Shown here in pieces: positions 52,124 to 61,400 of a DNA stretch of 64,000 nucleotides. The position numbers were made by a program, and so were the translations under genes. The DNA lies in the NCBI RefSeq assembly GCF_010723575.1, contig NZ_BLKZ01000001.1, positions 5,753,466 to 5,817,465 on the forward strand, in the 5' to 3' direction. Within the stretch, counting starts at the first letter, position 1; every line of letters starts with the position of its first letter. The notes below the pieces were generated by a model. The model worked only from the letters and a program-made list of their open reading frames with translations, ran no database searches and was not told the DNA's origin. The DNA is from Mycobacterium bourgelatii (GTDB lineage: Bacteria; Actinomycetota; Actinomycetes; Mycobacteriales; Mycobacteriaceae).

Positions 52124-52942
52124 CTAACGGGTCAACTTGAAAACGCGCACGGCGTTGCCATGCAGAAAGTCACGACAAGCGTCCTCGCTCAGCCCCAATC
52201 CGTCCAGACCCTCCAGCGCGTGCGAATGGGCGATCATCGGATAGTTGGTGCCGAACAACACTTTGCGCTGCCCGGTACTCGTTCTCATGAAGCGAACCAG
52301 CTCTTCCGGCAACCGCTTGATGGTGTAGGCAGAGGTGTCGATATAGACGTTTTCATGCTTGCGCGCTACGGCCACCATCTCCTCGGTCCACGGGTAACCG
52401 ACGTGACCGCACACGATGACAAGCTCCGGAAAGTCCAGGGCCACCTGGTCGATGTAGGGAATTGGCCGTCCGGTTTCCGACGGCCGCAGCGGGCCGGTGT
52501 GGCCCACCTGGGTGCAGAACGGCACGCCGGATTCGACGCATTCGGCGAACAGCGGATAGTAGCGGCGGTCGGTGGGCGGCGCGTTCCACAGCCACGGCAC
52601 GATGCGCAGGCCGACGAATCCGTCAGCGATACGCCGGCGCAACTCGCGCACCGCCGTCATCGGGCGATCCAGGTCGACCGTGGCCAGCCCGGCGAACCGC
52701 TTTGGGTGCAACCGGATCCATTCGGCGACCTCGTCGTTGGAGACCAGGTCCTGGCCGTTCGGGCCGCGCCAGGCGCTGAGCAGGCCGATATCGACGTTGG
52801 CCGCGTCCATGGACGCGATGGTTGCGTCGATGGGGATGTCGGCATCGGGTATCGAGCCACCGGTCCAGCGCCGCAGCGAGTCCAACATGTCGCTGCGCAG
52901 GAACCGCTGCGTCGGATGTTGCATCCACACATCGATCGTCAT
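52124..52942 (-). CDS. Amidohydrolase-2 family protein (Rv3510c-like)
   Basis: 272 residues of TIM-barrel amidohydrolase type (PF04909-like). Residues MTIDVWMQHP start the barrel, RIVPWLWNAPPTDRRYYPLF lies mid-way, VIVCGHVGYPWTEEM carries a metal-ligand His, and FGTNYPM the late active-site segment. The usual N-terminal HXH is reduced to a single His. Family members hydrolyse or decarboxylate ring compounds. The frame continues upstream into the IS element, but the ATG at 52942 is the natural start. Its original promoter or operon link was upstream where the IS now sits. Confidence 0.85.
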   Translation of the reverse strand: MTIDVWMQHPTQRFLRSDMLDSLRRWTGGSIPDADIPIDATIASMDAANVDIGLLSAWRGPNGQDLVSNDEVAEWIRLHPKRFAGLATVDLDRPMTAVRELRRRIADGFVGLRIVPWLWNAPPTDRRYYPLFAECVESGVPFCTQVGHTGPLRPSETGRPIPYIDQVALDFPELVIVCGHVGYPWTEEMVAVARKHENVYIDTSAYTIKRLPEELVRFMRTSTGQRKVLFGTNYPMIAHSHALEGLDGLGLSEDACRDFLHGNAVRVFKLTR

Positions 52943-52984
52943 CGCGCACTGACTGTAGACGCTTGTGGGGGTGGCGGCGTCTAG

Positions 52985-54663
52985 CCTCGATTTTTCGTCG
53001 AGGGTGATTTCGGTCGGACTTGGCGATGGGGTGCGTGGTGTCTGGGGTTTGTGTGGTTTAGGGCGTGTTGGGGTTGTCCCGTGTCGCCGGGTTGGCGGGC
53101 TTTCCCAGGGCCGGTGGTCTTTCGTGCTCGGTTGGTCAGCTGGGTTGTCGGTCAACCGAAGGCGGTGCGGATGTGTTGCCATGCGGTGGCGATGGCTGCG
53201 GCCCATCGCCAGGTGGCGTCGATGCGTAGTCGGGTTCGGCGGGCGCCGCGGGTGATGCGGGCTGCGACGTGCAGGACTCGGTAGCGGAAGGTAGCGATCT
53301 CGGCACGGGTCAGGCCGGGGTGGCCGGTGAATCCGATGAGCTGGCACCAGGTGACCAGATCGGCTGCGGCCAAGACGATTTCCAGCCAGGCGGCGTTGGC
53401 GTCGAATGCCTGACACGGCAGGTTGCGCAGGCCGGTGGCTTTGAGTTCGCGGATGCGGTCTTCGACGCGGGCGTGTTGGCGGTGGCGTAGTTCCAGACCT
53501 GCCACCTGGCCGGCGACCACACCGGGCGGTGTGTCGGTGATGAACGCGGTGACCCGCATCCCGTCGGCGTCGGTGAACCGCAACTGCGCACCCGGATGGG
53601 GCCTTTCCTTGCGCAGGATCAGCCGGGTCCCCGCCGGCCACGATGACAGGTTGACCAGGTTGGTGGCCTCGGCGACCCAGGCGCCCTCGCGGATACCACC
53701 GTCGGTGTCGATCGCCGGATACCAGCACTGCCCGATGTTGAGAGTGTCCACAGCGTCCTGCACCCGCCAATCCACGGGGTAGCCGAAGGAGAACCCCGCC
53801 CGCGGCGCGGCAGGCGTCGGCGAAGTCGTGGGTGGCCCCGGCGGTGTCGCAGCGCACCAGCACCGCCGGCTTGTCGGGGTCGTCGCGATGATCGGGGTCC
53901 GGCCGCCATCGCGCCGGCAGGCCGGCCAGTGCCTGCGCTAGGACACTGACGTGGTCAGCTGCGGTGTTGGAGCCCGCGCCACCGGGGCGCAGTAGGCCGG
54001 CCAGCGCTTCCCCGCCGGCGATCTCGGGGCGGTCCACGAAGGCCAGCAGCGGGTGGTGACCGTAGGTCTTTTCCAGGTCGCCCTGCCTTCTCCTTGTTAT
54101 CGGAATGATCGAGGACCAGGGTGGCGTCGATGTCGATGTGCAACCAGCCACCCGGTGCGGGGGCGGCGCCGGCGGCCCAGGCCGCTGCGCGGGCGGCACG
54201 CACCCGCGGTAGGTGCGAAGCATCGATGCGCTCATCGATTAGCCGCCACATCGTGGTCGTGGAGGCTTTGGCACCCAGGACATGCTCACGGTCGCCGCAC
54301 AGTTGTCCGACCGCGTCGATGCAGTCCGCCCCATCGGCGACCGCGGCAGCCAGATCAGCGAACACCTCCCCGGGCGCATACACCCACGGGCCCCGGTAGG
54401 TATCTGCCAACGCGGCGGTGACCTGCGCCGATAACCCGCTGCGGTCCGCGAGCTCACGCACCATGGCCATCCCGGCATGCGACACGACACCATAACCGTC
54501 GGCGGAAACTTTCACCCGCGACCCGACCGCGATATTCTTCACCTGCGAGGTGCCTTCCCGCTGGAACGACTGAACCCGTAGAGAAGTCCAATTATTCCTT
54601 GCAGGACAGGCACTTTCGCATATCTACACCCCGAAACTCACAACGTTTCACGAAAAATCCGGG
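52985..54663. mobile_element. IS1380-family insertion sequence, 1679 bp, with CTAG target duplication
   Basis: The ends are inverted repeats: left CCTCGATTTTTCGT (52985-52998) and right, read inward, CCCGGATTTTTCGT (54663-54650), 12 of 14 matching. Both are flanked by a direct CTAG (52981-52984 and 54664-54667), the 4-bp target duplication of this family. The size is typical for IS1380. It encloses one minus-strand transposase gene. It inserted between the fructosamine kinase stop and the amidohydrolase start. Confidence 0.88.
53152..54542 (-). pseudogene. IS1380-family transposase, frame-broken
   Basis: All parts of a roughly 460-residue DDE transposase are present, but in several frames. 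The N-terminal part (54542 to about 54090) ends in HIDIDATLVLDHSDNKE, the first catalytic Asp region. The middle (TYGHHPLLAFVDRPEIAGGEALAG to FADACRAAG) is shifted near 54069-54090 at an A-run. The C-terminal part (WRVQDAVDTLNIGQCWYPAIDTDG to the stop at 53152) is shifted again near 53792-53803 at a G-run. Either the element is dead or the runs are miscalled. Confidence 0.85.
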
Positions 54664-54689
54664 CTAGGGCTGGTGCGGGCGTCGCGGGG

Positions 54690-55505
54690 TCAGGCGTCCA
54701 GCGCGGCCCGCGCGGCCGCATGAGTCTGCCCCGCATAGCTGCCGCCGAACAGCACGACGTGCGCCAGGAGCGGGAACAGCTGATGCAGTCCCACGCGTTC
54801 GCGCCAGCCGGGTTTCAGCCGCCGCACCCTCTGGTATCCGGTAATCACGTCGTCGAAATAAGGGCAGCCGAACAGCTCCAGCATCGCCAAATCCGTCTCG
54901 CGGTGTCCGCCGTGCGCTGCCGGGTCGATCAACACGACACCGTCCCGCGTCCACATCACATTGCCGCTCCACAAATCTCCGTGCAGCCGGGCCGGCGGGT
55001 CATCATCGTCGAAATCACCGGCGCGGCAACGTGTCACGACTGCGTCTATCGCCGTGCAGGTCGAATTGTCGAGCCGCGGTGCCGCGAGCCGCGCCATCGG
55101 GACAAGGCGCTCTGCAGCGTAGAAGTCGCCCCAACGTCGGTGTTGCCGAAGCGACATCGGCAACGGCTGCGACAACGGTCCGAAGAACCCCGGCCCGTCC
55201 CAACCCTCGGGTCCTGCGCCGAACGCCGCCGCGCCCGCGTCATGCGTGACGGCCAATTGGCTTCCGAATAAGAACGCCGATTCCGAGGTCGGCGCCGTCG
55301 CACTGAGCCGACGCAGGGTCAGGCTGGTGGCGTCCACGGACAGAACCTGCGCGCACGGCACGCCACCGGGCACACTCGACAACCATCGCAAGCCTGCGGC
55401 TTCCCAGCCGAAGAAATCAGCGGGCGCTTCCGAACGCTGCTTGACGAAAACGCCCGTCCCGCCCGACGAAATCGCGTCAGGCTCCCGTCGCCACGTGCGC
55501 AGCAT
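54690..55505 (-). CDS. Fructosamine kinase family protein, short N-terminus
   Basis: 271 residues of the fructosamine/ketosamine-3-kinase family, which phosphorylates sugar adducts on proteins so that they come off. VFVKQ (about 20-24) carries the ATP-contacting Lys. WDGPGFFGPLSQPLP and the catalytic loop RLHGDLWSGNVMW follow, then DPAAHGGHRETDLAMLELFG. The N-terminus is about 15-25 residues shorter than usual and lacks the early glycine-rich loop. The start overlaps the end of fadD19 by 29 bp. It may be a truncated gene. The IS lies 26 bp past its stop. Confidence 0.8.
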   Translation of the reverse strand: MLRTWRREPDAISSGGTGVFVKQRSEAPADFFGWEAAGLRWLSSVPGGVPCAQVLSVDATSLTLRRLSATAPTSESAFLFGSQLAVTHDAGAAAFGAGPEGWDGPGFFGPLSQPLPMSLRQHRRWGDFYAAERLVPMARLAAPRLDNSTCTAIDAVVTRCRAGDFDDDDPPARLHGDLWSGNVMWTRDGVVLIDPAAHGGHRETDLAMLELFGCPYFDDVITGYQRVRRLKPGWRERVGLHQLFPLLAHVVLFGGSYAGQTHAAARAALDA

Positions 55506-57129
55506 TCACGTCGTCGGCTGGCCGCGCCTCGGTCTGCTCCTTCGCCCAACGGTAGTCCGGCTTGCCGGCCGGTGACCGCTTCACCTCGTCGACAAACCAC
55601 AAGCTGCGCGGCACCTTGTATCCCGCGATCTCCGACCGCACGAAGGCGTCGAGTTCGGCCAGCGACGGACGCGCCCCTTCCCTGGGCTGCACGACGGCGG
55701 CCACGTGCTGGCCGTAACGCGGGTCGGGCACGCCGACCACCAGGGCGTCGAAGACGTCGGGGTGACCTTTCAGCGCCGCCTCGACCTCCTCCGGATAGAT
55801 CTTCTCGCCGCCGCTGTTGATCGACACCGAGCCACGGCCAAGCATCGTGACGGTGCCGTCCTCTTCGACCACGGCCCAGTCACCCGGAATCGCATACCGC
55901 ACTCCGTTGATGGTCTTGAACGTCTCGGCGGTCTTCTTCTCGTCCTTGTAGTAGCCGACGGGAATGTTGCCCTTCTTGGCGATGAACCCGCGAACGCCCG
56001 AGCCGGGCTTCACCTCGTTGCCGTCTTCGTCCAGGACGACGGTGCGGTGGTCAATGCTCACCCGCGGACCGCCACTGTGCGGGGCACCCTTGGCGACGAT
56101 GCTGGTGCCACCGAATCCGGTCTCGGACGAGCCAATCGAGTCGGTGATGATCCGATTCGGAAGCAGCTCAAGGAGTTTCTCCTTGATGCTCGGCGAGAAC
56201 AACGCGGCAGTGCTCGCCAAAAGAAACAGCGAAGACAGGTCGTACTCGTTCCCAGCTTCCTGATGCGCCAGCAGAGCATCCAGCAGCGGCCGCGCCATCG
56301 CATCACCGGTGAAGAACAACAGATTCACCTTGTGCTTGTGAATCGTTCGCCACACCTCGTCGGCGTTGAATTCTGGCGACAGCACGGTGGTTTGGCCGGA
56401 GAACAGCGACATCCAGGTGGCAGATTGAGTGGCGCCGTGGATCATTGGCGGAATCGGATACCGGACCATCGGCGGATTCGCCACGGCAGCCTTGGCCAGG
56501 TCGTATTCATCCTTGACGAATTCGCCTGTCGCGAAGTCAGTTCCGCCAAACAGCACTCGATAGATGTCTTCGTGGCGCCACATCACTCCCTTCGGGAAGC
56601 CCGTGGTGCCACCGGTGTAGAGCAGGTAGATGGCGTCGGCGCTGCGCTCACCGAAGTCGCGCTCGGGCGAACTGTCGGCGATCGCCGAGTAGAACTCCAC
56701 GCCGCCGTAGCGTTGGTAGTCCTTGTCGCTGCCGTCTTCCACCACCAGGATCGTCTTGACCTTGGGGGTGTCGGGCAGCACGTTGGCCACCCGGTCGGAG
56801 TACTGGCGTTCGTGGACCAGCGCCACCATGTCGGAGTTGTCGAACAGGTAGCGAAGTTCGCCCTCGACATAGCGGTAGTTGACGTTCACCAAGATGGCGC
56901 CCGCCTTGATGATGCCCAACATCGCAATCACGATCTCGATGCGGTTTCGGCAGTAGAGTCCGACCTTGTCGTCCTTCTGCACGCCCTGCTCCAGCAGGTA
57001 GTGCGCGAGGCGATTGGCCTTCTCCTCCAACTCGGCGTAGGTCAATTGCTCGTCGCCGCAGATGAGGGCGACACGGTCAGGCACAGCGTCGATGGCGTGC
57101 TCGGCGAGATCGGCAATGTTCAGGGCCAC
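55477..57129 (-). CDS. fadD19: Sterol-CoA ligase FadD19
   Basis: 550 residues of the ANL superfamily: YLLYTGGTTGFPKGVMWRHED (AMP binding), LFFTGDAMARPL, DSIGSSETGFGG, GDWAVVEEDGTVTMLGRGSVSINSGGEKIYPEEVE and the C-terminal lysine region (RSPAGKPDYRWAKEQ). In M. tuberculosis FadD19 (Rv3515c, 548 residues) activates C27 sterol acids such as 3-oxo-cholest-4-en-26-oate. The divergent promoter with echA19 contains a KstR box. The gene probably begins an operon through the fructosamine kinase that once continued to the amidohydrolase and ilvX. Confidence 0.94.
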   Translation of the reverse strand: MALNIADLAEHAIDAVPDRVALICGDEQLTYAELEEKANRLAHYLLEQGVQKDDKVGLYCRNRIEIVIAMLGIIKAGAILVNVNYRYVEGELRYLFDNSDMVALVHERQYSDRVANVLPDTPKVKTILVVEDGSDKDYQRYGGVEFYSAIADSSPERDFGERSADAIYLLYTGGTTGFPKGVMWRHEDIYRVLFGGTDFATGEFVKDEYDLAKAAVANPPMVRYPIPPMIHGATQSATWMSLFSGQTTVLSPEFNADEVWRTIHKHKVNLLFFTGDAMARPLLDALLAHQEAGNEYDLSSLFLLASTAALFSPSIKEKLLELLPNRIITDSIGSSETGFGGTSIVAKGAPHSGGPRVSIDHRTVVLDEDGNEVKPGSGVRGFIAKKGNIPVGYYKDEKKTAETFKTINGVRYAIPGDWAVVEEDGTVTMLGRGSVSINSGGEKIYPEEVEAALKGHPDVFDALVVGVPDPRYGQHVAAVVQPREGARPSLAELDAFVRSEIAGYKVPRSLWFVDEVKRSPAGKPDYRWAKEQTEARPADDVNAAHVATGA

Positions 57130-57139
57130 GGGACCAAAT

Positions 57140-57153
57140 TAGAACGTGTTACA
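57140..57153. promoter_or_regulatory. KstR operator between fadD19 and echA19
   Basis: TAGAACGTGTTACA is identical to the box at 41423-41436 and fully matches TNNAACNNGTTNNA. It lies 11 bp from the fadD19 start and 46 bp from echA19, so it would cover both promoters. Confidence 0.87.
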
Positions 57154-57198
57154 TTTCTTGACAAGCTGATGCCCAATGACGAGCGAGAGGCGGTAACC

Positions 57199-58008
57199 GT
57201 GACCGAGGCTCCAGCAAACGACGCCGGACCGGACGCCCTGATCGAGCAACGCGGTCACACGCTGATCGTGACCATGAACCGACCCCACCGGCGCAACGCG
57301 CTGAGCACGGAAATGATGCAAATCATGGTGGAGGCATGGGACCGCGTCGACAACGATCCCGACATCCGCTGCTGCATCCTCACCGGGGCTGGTGGCTACT
57401 TCTGCGCTGGCATGGACCTCAAGGCAGCAACCCAGAAACCGCCGGGTGACTCTTTCAAGGACGGCAGCTACGACCCGTCACGCATCGACGCTCTGCTCAA
57501 GGGGCGGCGGCTGACCAAGCCGCTGATCGCCGCCGTCGAAGGGCCCGCGATCGCCGGGGGCACCGAGATCCTGCAGGGCACCGACATCCGCATCGCCGGC
57601 GAGAGCGCCAAGTTTGGGATCTCGGAGGCCAAGTGGAGCCTCTACCCGATGGGTGGCTCGGCCGTGCGGCTGGTGCGCCAGATCCCGTACACGGTGGCCT
57701 GCGACCTGTTGTTGACCGGACGGCACATCACCGCCGCCGAGGCCAAAGAGATCGGTCTGATCGGGCATGTCGTCCCGGACGGTCAGGCGCTGACCAAGGC
57801 CCTCGAGCTCGCCGAGATCATCGAGAACAACGGACCGCTGGCCGTCCAGGCGATTCTCCGCACCATTCGGGAAACCGAGGGACAGCACGAGAACGAGGCA
57901 TTCAAGCTGGACACCCAGATCGGTATTCAGGTGTTCCTGTCCGACGACGCCAAGGAAGGTCCGCGGGCGTTCGCCGAAAAGCGCAAGCCCAATTTCCAGA
58001 ACCGCTGA
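57199..58008 (+). CDS. echA19: Enoyl-CoA hydratase EchA19 (sterol side chain)
   Basis: 269 residues of crotonase family. It hydrates the enoyl-CoA formed by FadE26/FadE27 on the cholesterol side chain. The CoA/oxyanion loops are CAGMDLKAATQKPPG and AIAGGTEILQGTDIRIA, with the catalytic pair Glu123 and Glu143 (GGTEILQ, GISEAKW). From GPDALIE on, the sequence agrees closely with EchA19 of M. tuberculosis as I recall it. GTG 57199 has GAGAGG 8 bp upstream; ATG 57169 is an alternative adding 10 residues. Confidence 0.93.
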   Translation: MTEAPANDAGPDALIEQRGHTLIVTMNRPHRRNALSTEMMQIMVEAWDRVDNDPDIRCCILTGAGGYFCAGMDLKAATQKPPGDSFKDGSYDPSRIDALLKGRRLTKPLIAAVEGPAIAGGTEILQGTDIRIAGESAKFGISEAKWSLYPMGGSAVRLVRQIPYTVACDLLLTGRHITAAEAKEIGLIGHVVPDGQALTKALELAEIIENNGPLAVQAILRTIRETEGQHENEAFKLDTQIGIQVFLSDDAKEGPRAFAEKRKPNFQNR

Positions 58009-58470
58009 CCCACACGTTCACGTAACGCTGGGCGCGGACTGCCCCGACGGGCGCGCAGCACGTTGACGCGGCTCACCTGTCGGGAGTGCGTGCGATTCGC
58101 GCGCCCTGCTGCCAGGACACCCGCAGGACCCACTCGAGCCGGGCCGACCCGGTGCGCCCGCAATACGCATAGACCAGGGTCAGCGCCTCCGACTTCGCCG
58201 GTTGGGAAATTAAATACGTTCTATATATTTGTCCGTCGTCAGGTCTCGCGACGCTCATCGGTTGAGCTGGCGAAATTGACCAAATATGGCGCAATTGCCT
58301 ACGGGATTGACAAATCTACGCTTTTGTTCGGTCACCAACTCGCCCGTTAGGGGTGCCGGATAAATGCAAATGAAATGGGCTAACATTTCGCTCCGATCGC
58401 AGATACGATTCGGCAAGCACATGCGTCGAGGGTGGGGGCGCACGAGTTGTCCTAGGTCATCGGAGCAGCC
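58009..58470. other. Long leader/promoter region before PE_PGRS gene
   Basis: 462 bp without a supported gene. The second half (about 58205-58400) is notably AT-rich (for example TTCTATATATTTG near 58218). Element GATACGATTCG (58402-58412), shared with the other PE_PGRS gene, is a likely -10 region 59-69 bp before the ATG. Confidence 0.5.
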
Positions 58471-61400
58471 ATGTCCTACGTTGTCGCCACCCCTGAATTG
58501 CTAAGTGCCGCAGCCGAAAATCTGGCCGCGCTCCATTCGACACTTGGCGTAGCCAACGCGGCGGCCGAACCCCTCGTGACTAACTTGGTCTCCGCTGCCG
58601 CCGACGAGGTGTCAACGGGCATCGCAAAGTTGTTTGCCCTGCATGCCGCGGAATATCAAGCGATCAGCGTCCAGGCGTCACTTTTTCATAGCCAATTTGT
58701 GCAGGTTTTGGGCGGAGGTGCGGTTGCATACGCCGCGGCCGAGGCCGCGAGCGCCTCCCCGCTGCAGAGCCTGGAGCAGAGCTTGCTGGCGTTGATCAAC
58801 GCCCCCACCAACGCGCTGCTGGGACGCCCCCTGATCGGCAATGGCGCCGACGGGGCGACAGCGGGGGCTGCCGGGGGTCCCGGCGGGCTGCTGATCGGCA
58901 ACGGCGGAAACGGCGCGCCCGGCGCGACGGGGCAGACGGGCGGGGCTGGCGGGCCCGCTGGGCTATTCGGCAACGGCGGTGCGGGTGGCGCCGGTGGCAT
59001 CGGGGGCGGCACCGGTGGTGCTGGCGGCAGCGGCGGCTGGATTTTTGGTGTGGGCGGGGCTGGCGGCGTCGGCGGCAGCGGTGGCGGCACCGGCGGGGCC
59101 GGCGGGGCCGCTGGGTGGTTGTTTGGTGCGGGCGGTGTCGGCGGCGCCGGTGGCATCGGAGCGGCCGGGAGTGTCGGCGGCGGGGCTGGGGGTAACGGCG
59201 GTACGGGTGGAGCCGGCGGAGCAGGTGGGTTGTTCTCCCCCGGCGGTGCCGGCGGCCAGGGCGGGAGCGGTGGTTCCGGTGGGGTCGGGAGCGCCGGCGG
59301 GGCCATGGGCGGTACCGGTGGGATCGGTGGCAGCGGTGGCAACGGCGGCGCTGGGGGGCAGAGCGCGCTGTTCCTCGGTTCCGGTGGGCAAGGCGGCCTC
59401 GGCGGCGACGGTGGTGCCGGGGGTATGGGCGGCAATGGCGGCGATGGCGTCGCTGCCGGTCTTGGCGGCGTCGGTGGGTCCGGTGGTACGGGCGGTAACG
59501 GCGGCACGCCCGGCCAGGGCGGGGCCGGTGGCGAACGCCAGTTGTTCAGTCTTAGTGGTGGCGCGCCCGGTAGCGCCGGCAGTGGCGGTGCGGGTGGCCA
59601 GGGTGGCACCGGCGGGGCGGGTGCCGACGGCGCCAACGCCGCGTCGGGCACCGGTGCCATGGGTGGCGCTGGTTTTGCTGGTGGTGCGGGAGGTAGCGGC
59701 GGGACCGGTGGCGGGACCGGGGCCAACCAGGGCGTCGGCGGCGCGGGCGGTACCGGTGGGGTTGGCGGCGCTGGCGGCCAGGGCGGCAGCGGTACCGACG
59801 GCGGCCTCAACACCGCGGGCCAACAGGGTGGTCAGGGCGGCACCGGCGGCTCCGGCGGTGCCGCGGGCGCAGGCGGCGCGGGCTCTACCACCGGCGCGGC
59901 GGGCGTCGCGGGTTCTGGCGGTCAAGGCGGCAAAGGCGGCACCGGTGGCGCAGGTGGCGCTGGGCTGGATGACCTGGGCAATACCGGTGGGCAGGGTGGT
60001 CAGGGCGCCGCCGGCGGAGCGGGCGGCACCGGCGGCACGGGCGGGGCGGCCGGGGCGGGTGGCGGCGGCAGCCAAGGCGCCGGTGGCCAGGGCGGCACCG
60101 GCGGGGTTGGCGGCGTGGGGGGTCAGGGCGGCGCCGGCGCTGCCGGCGGGCTCAACACCGCGGGCCAGCAGGGCGGCCAGGGCGGCACCGGCGGCACCGG
60201 CGGCGCCGCGGGCGCGGGCGGCGCAGGGTCTACCACCGGCGCGACGGGCGTCGCGGGATCCGGCGGTCAAGGCGGCAAAGGCGGCACCGGCGGCGCGGGT
60301 GGGGCCGGACTCGATGACCTCGGAAACACCGGTGGCCAGGGTGGTCAGGGCGCCGCCGGCGGAGCGGGCGGCACTGGCGGCACGGGTGGGGCGGCCGGCG
60401 CCGGGGGTGGCGGTAGCCAGGGTGCGGGTGGCGCCGGTGGCACCGGTGGGGTTGGCGGCGTGGGAGGTCAGGGCGGTACCGGCGCCGCCGGTGGCCTCAA
60501 CACGGCGGGCCAGCAGGGTGGCCAGGGCGGCACCGGTGGCACCGGCGGCGCCGCGGGCGCGGGTGGCGCGGGCTCTACCACCGGCGCGACGGGCGTCGCG
60601 GGCTCCGGCGGTCAAGGCGGCAAAGGCGGCACCGGCGGCACGGGTGGGGCCGGACTCGATGACCTCGGGAACACCGGTGGGCAGGGTGGTCAGGGCGCCG
60701 CCGGCAGGCAGGCAGCACCAGCGGCAGACCGCCGCCAGACGGAACGGCGGCAGCCAGGGCAAAGGCGGCCAAGGCGGCACCGGCGGTGTCGGTGGCACTG
60801 GCGGCACCGGCGGGACCGGCTCGGACGGCGCCCTCAACACCGCGGGCCAGCAGGGTGGTCAGGGCGGCACCGGTGGCACCGGCGGCGCCGCGGGCGCGGG
60901 TGGCGCGGGCTCGAGCACCGGCGCGACGGGCGTCGCGGGCTCCGGCGGTCAAGGCGGTAAAGGCGGCACCGGTGGCCAAGGCGGGGCGGGTATGGACAGC
61001 CTCATTGCCGGCGGGCAAGGCGGCCAGGGCGCGGCCGGCGGCAAGGGCGGCACCAGCAGCACCAGCAGGAGCGCAGGAGCAGGTGGCGGCGGCAGCCAGG
61101 GCAAAACGGCAAGGCGGCACCGGCGGTGTCGGCGGCACTGGCGGCACCAGCAGGACCAGTTCGGACGGCGCCCTCAACACCGCGGGCCAGCAGGGTGGTC
61201 AGGGTGGTACCGGTGGCACCGGCGGGGACGCCGGCGCCGGCGGCGTCGGCAGCACCACCGGAAGTGCGGGTGTCGCGGGTTCGGGTGGTCAAGGCGGCAA
61301 AGGTGGTACCGGCGGCAAGGGTGGCGCCGGTCTAGATGACCTCGGCAACACCGGCGGTCAAGGTGGGCAGGGCGCGGCCGGCGGCAAGGGCGGCACCGGC

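Noticed and set aside
52124..54235. A 703-residue open frame joining amidohydrolase and transposase sequence
   Set aside because: The upstream half is an out-of-frame and partly shifted IS transposase region; the amidohydrolase begins at its own ATG (52942) outside the element.
55705..58008. A 767-residue plus-strand frame ending with EchA19
   Set aside because: The first two thirds are antisense to fadD19 and have no recognisable domain; only the part from 57199 matches EchA19.
58063..58350. A 95-residue ORF in the long leader before the second PE_PGRS gene
   Set aside because: Poor start context and a mixture of Arg-rich and AT-rich segments with no coherent protein character.
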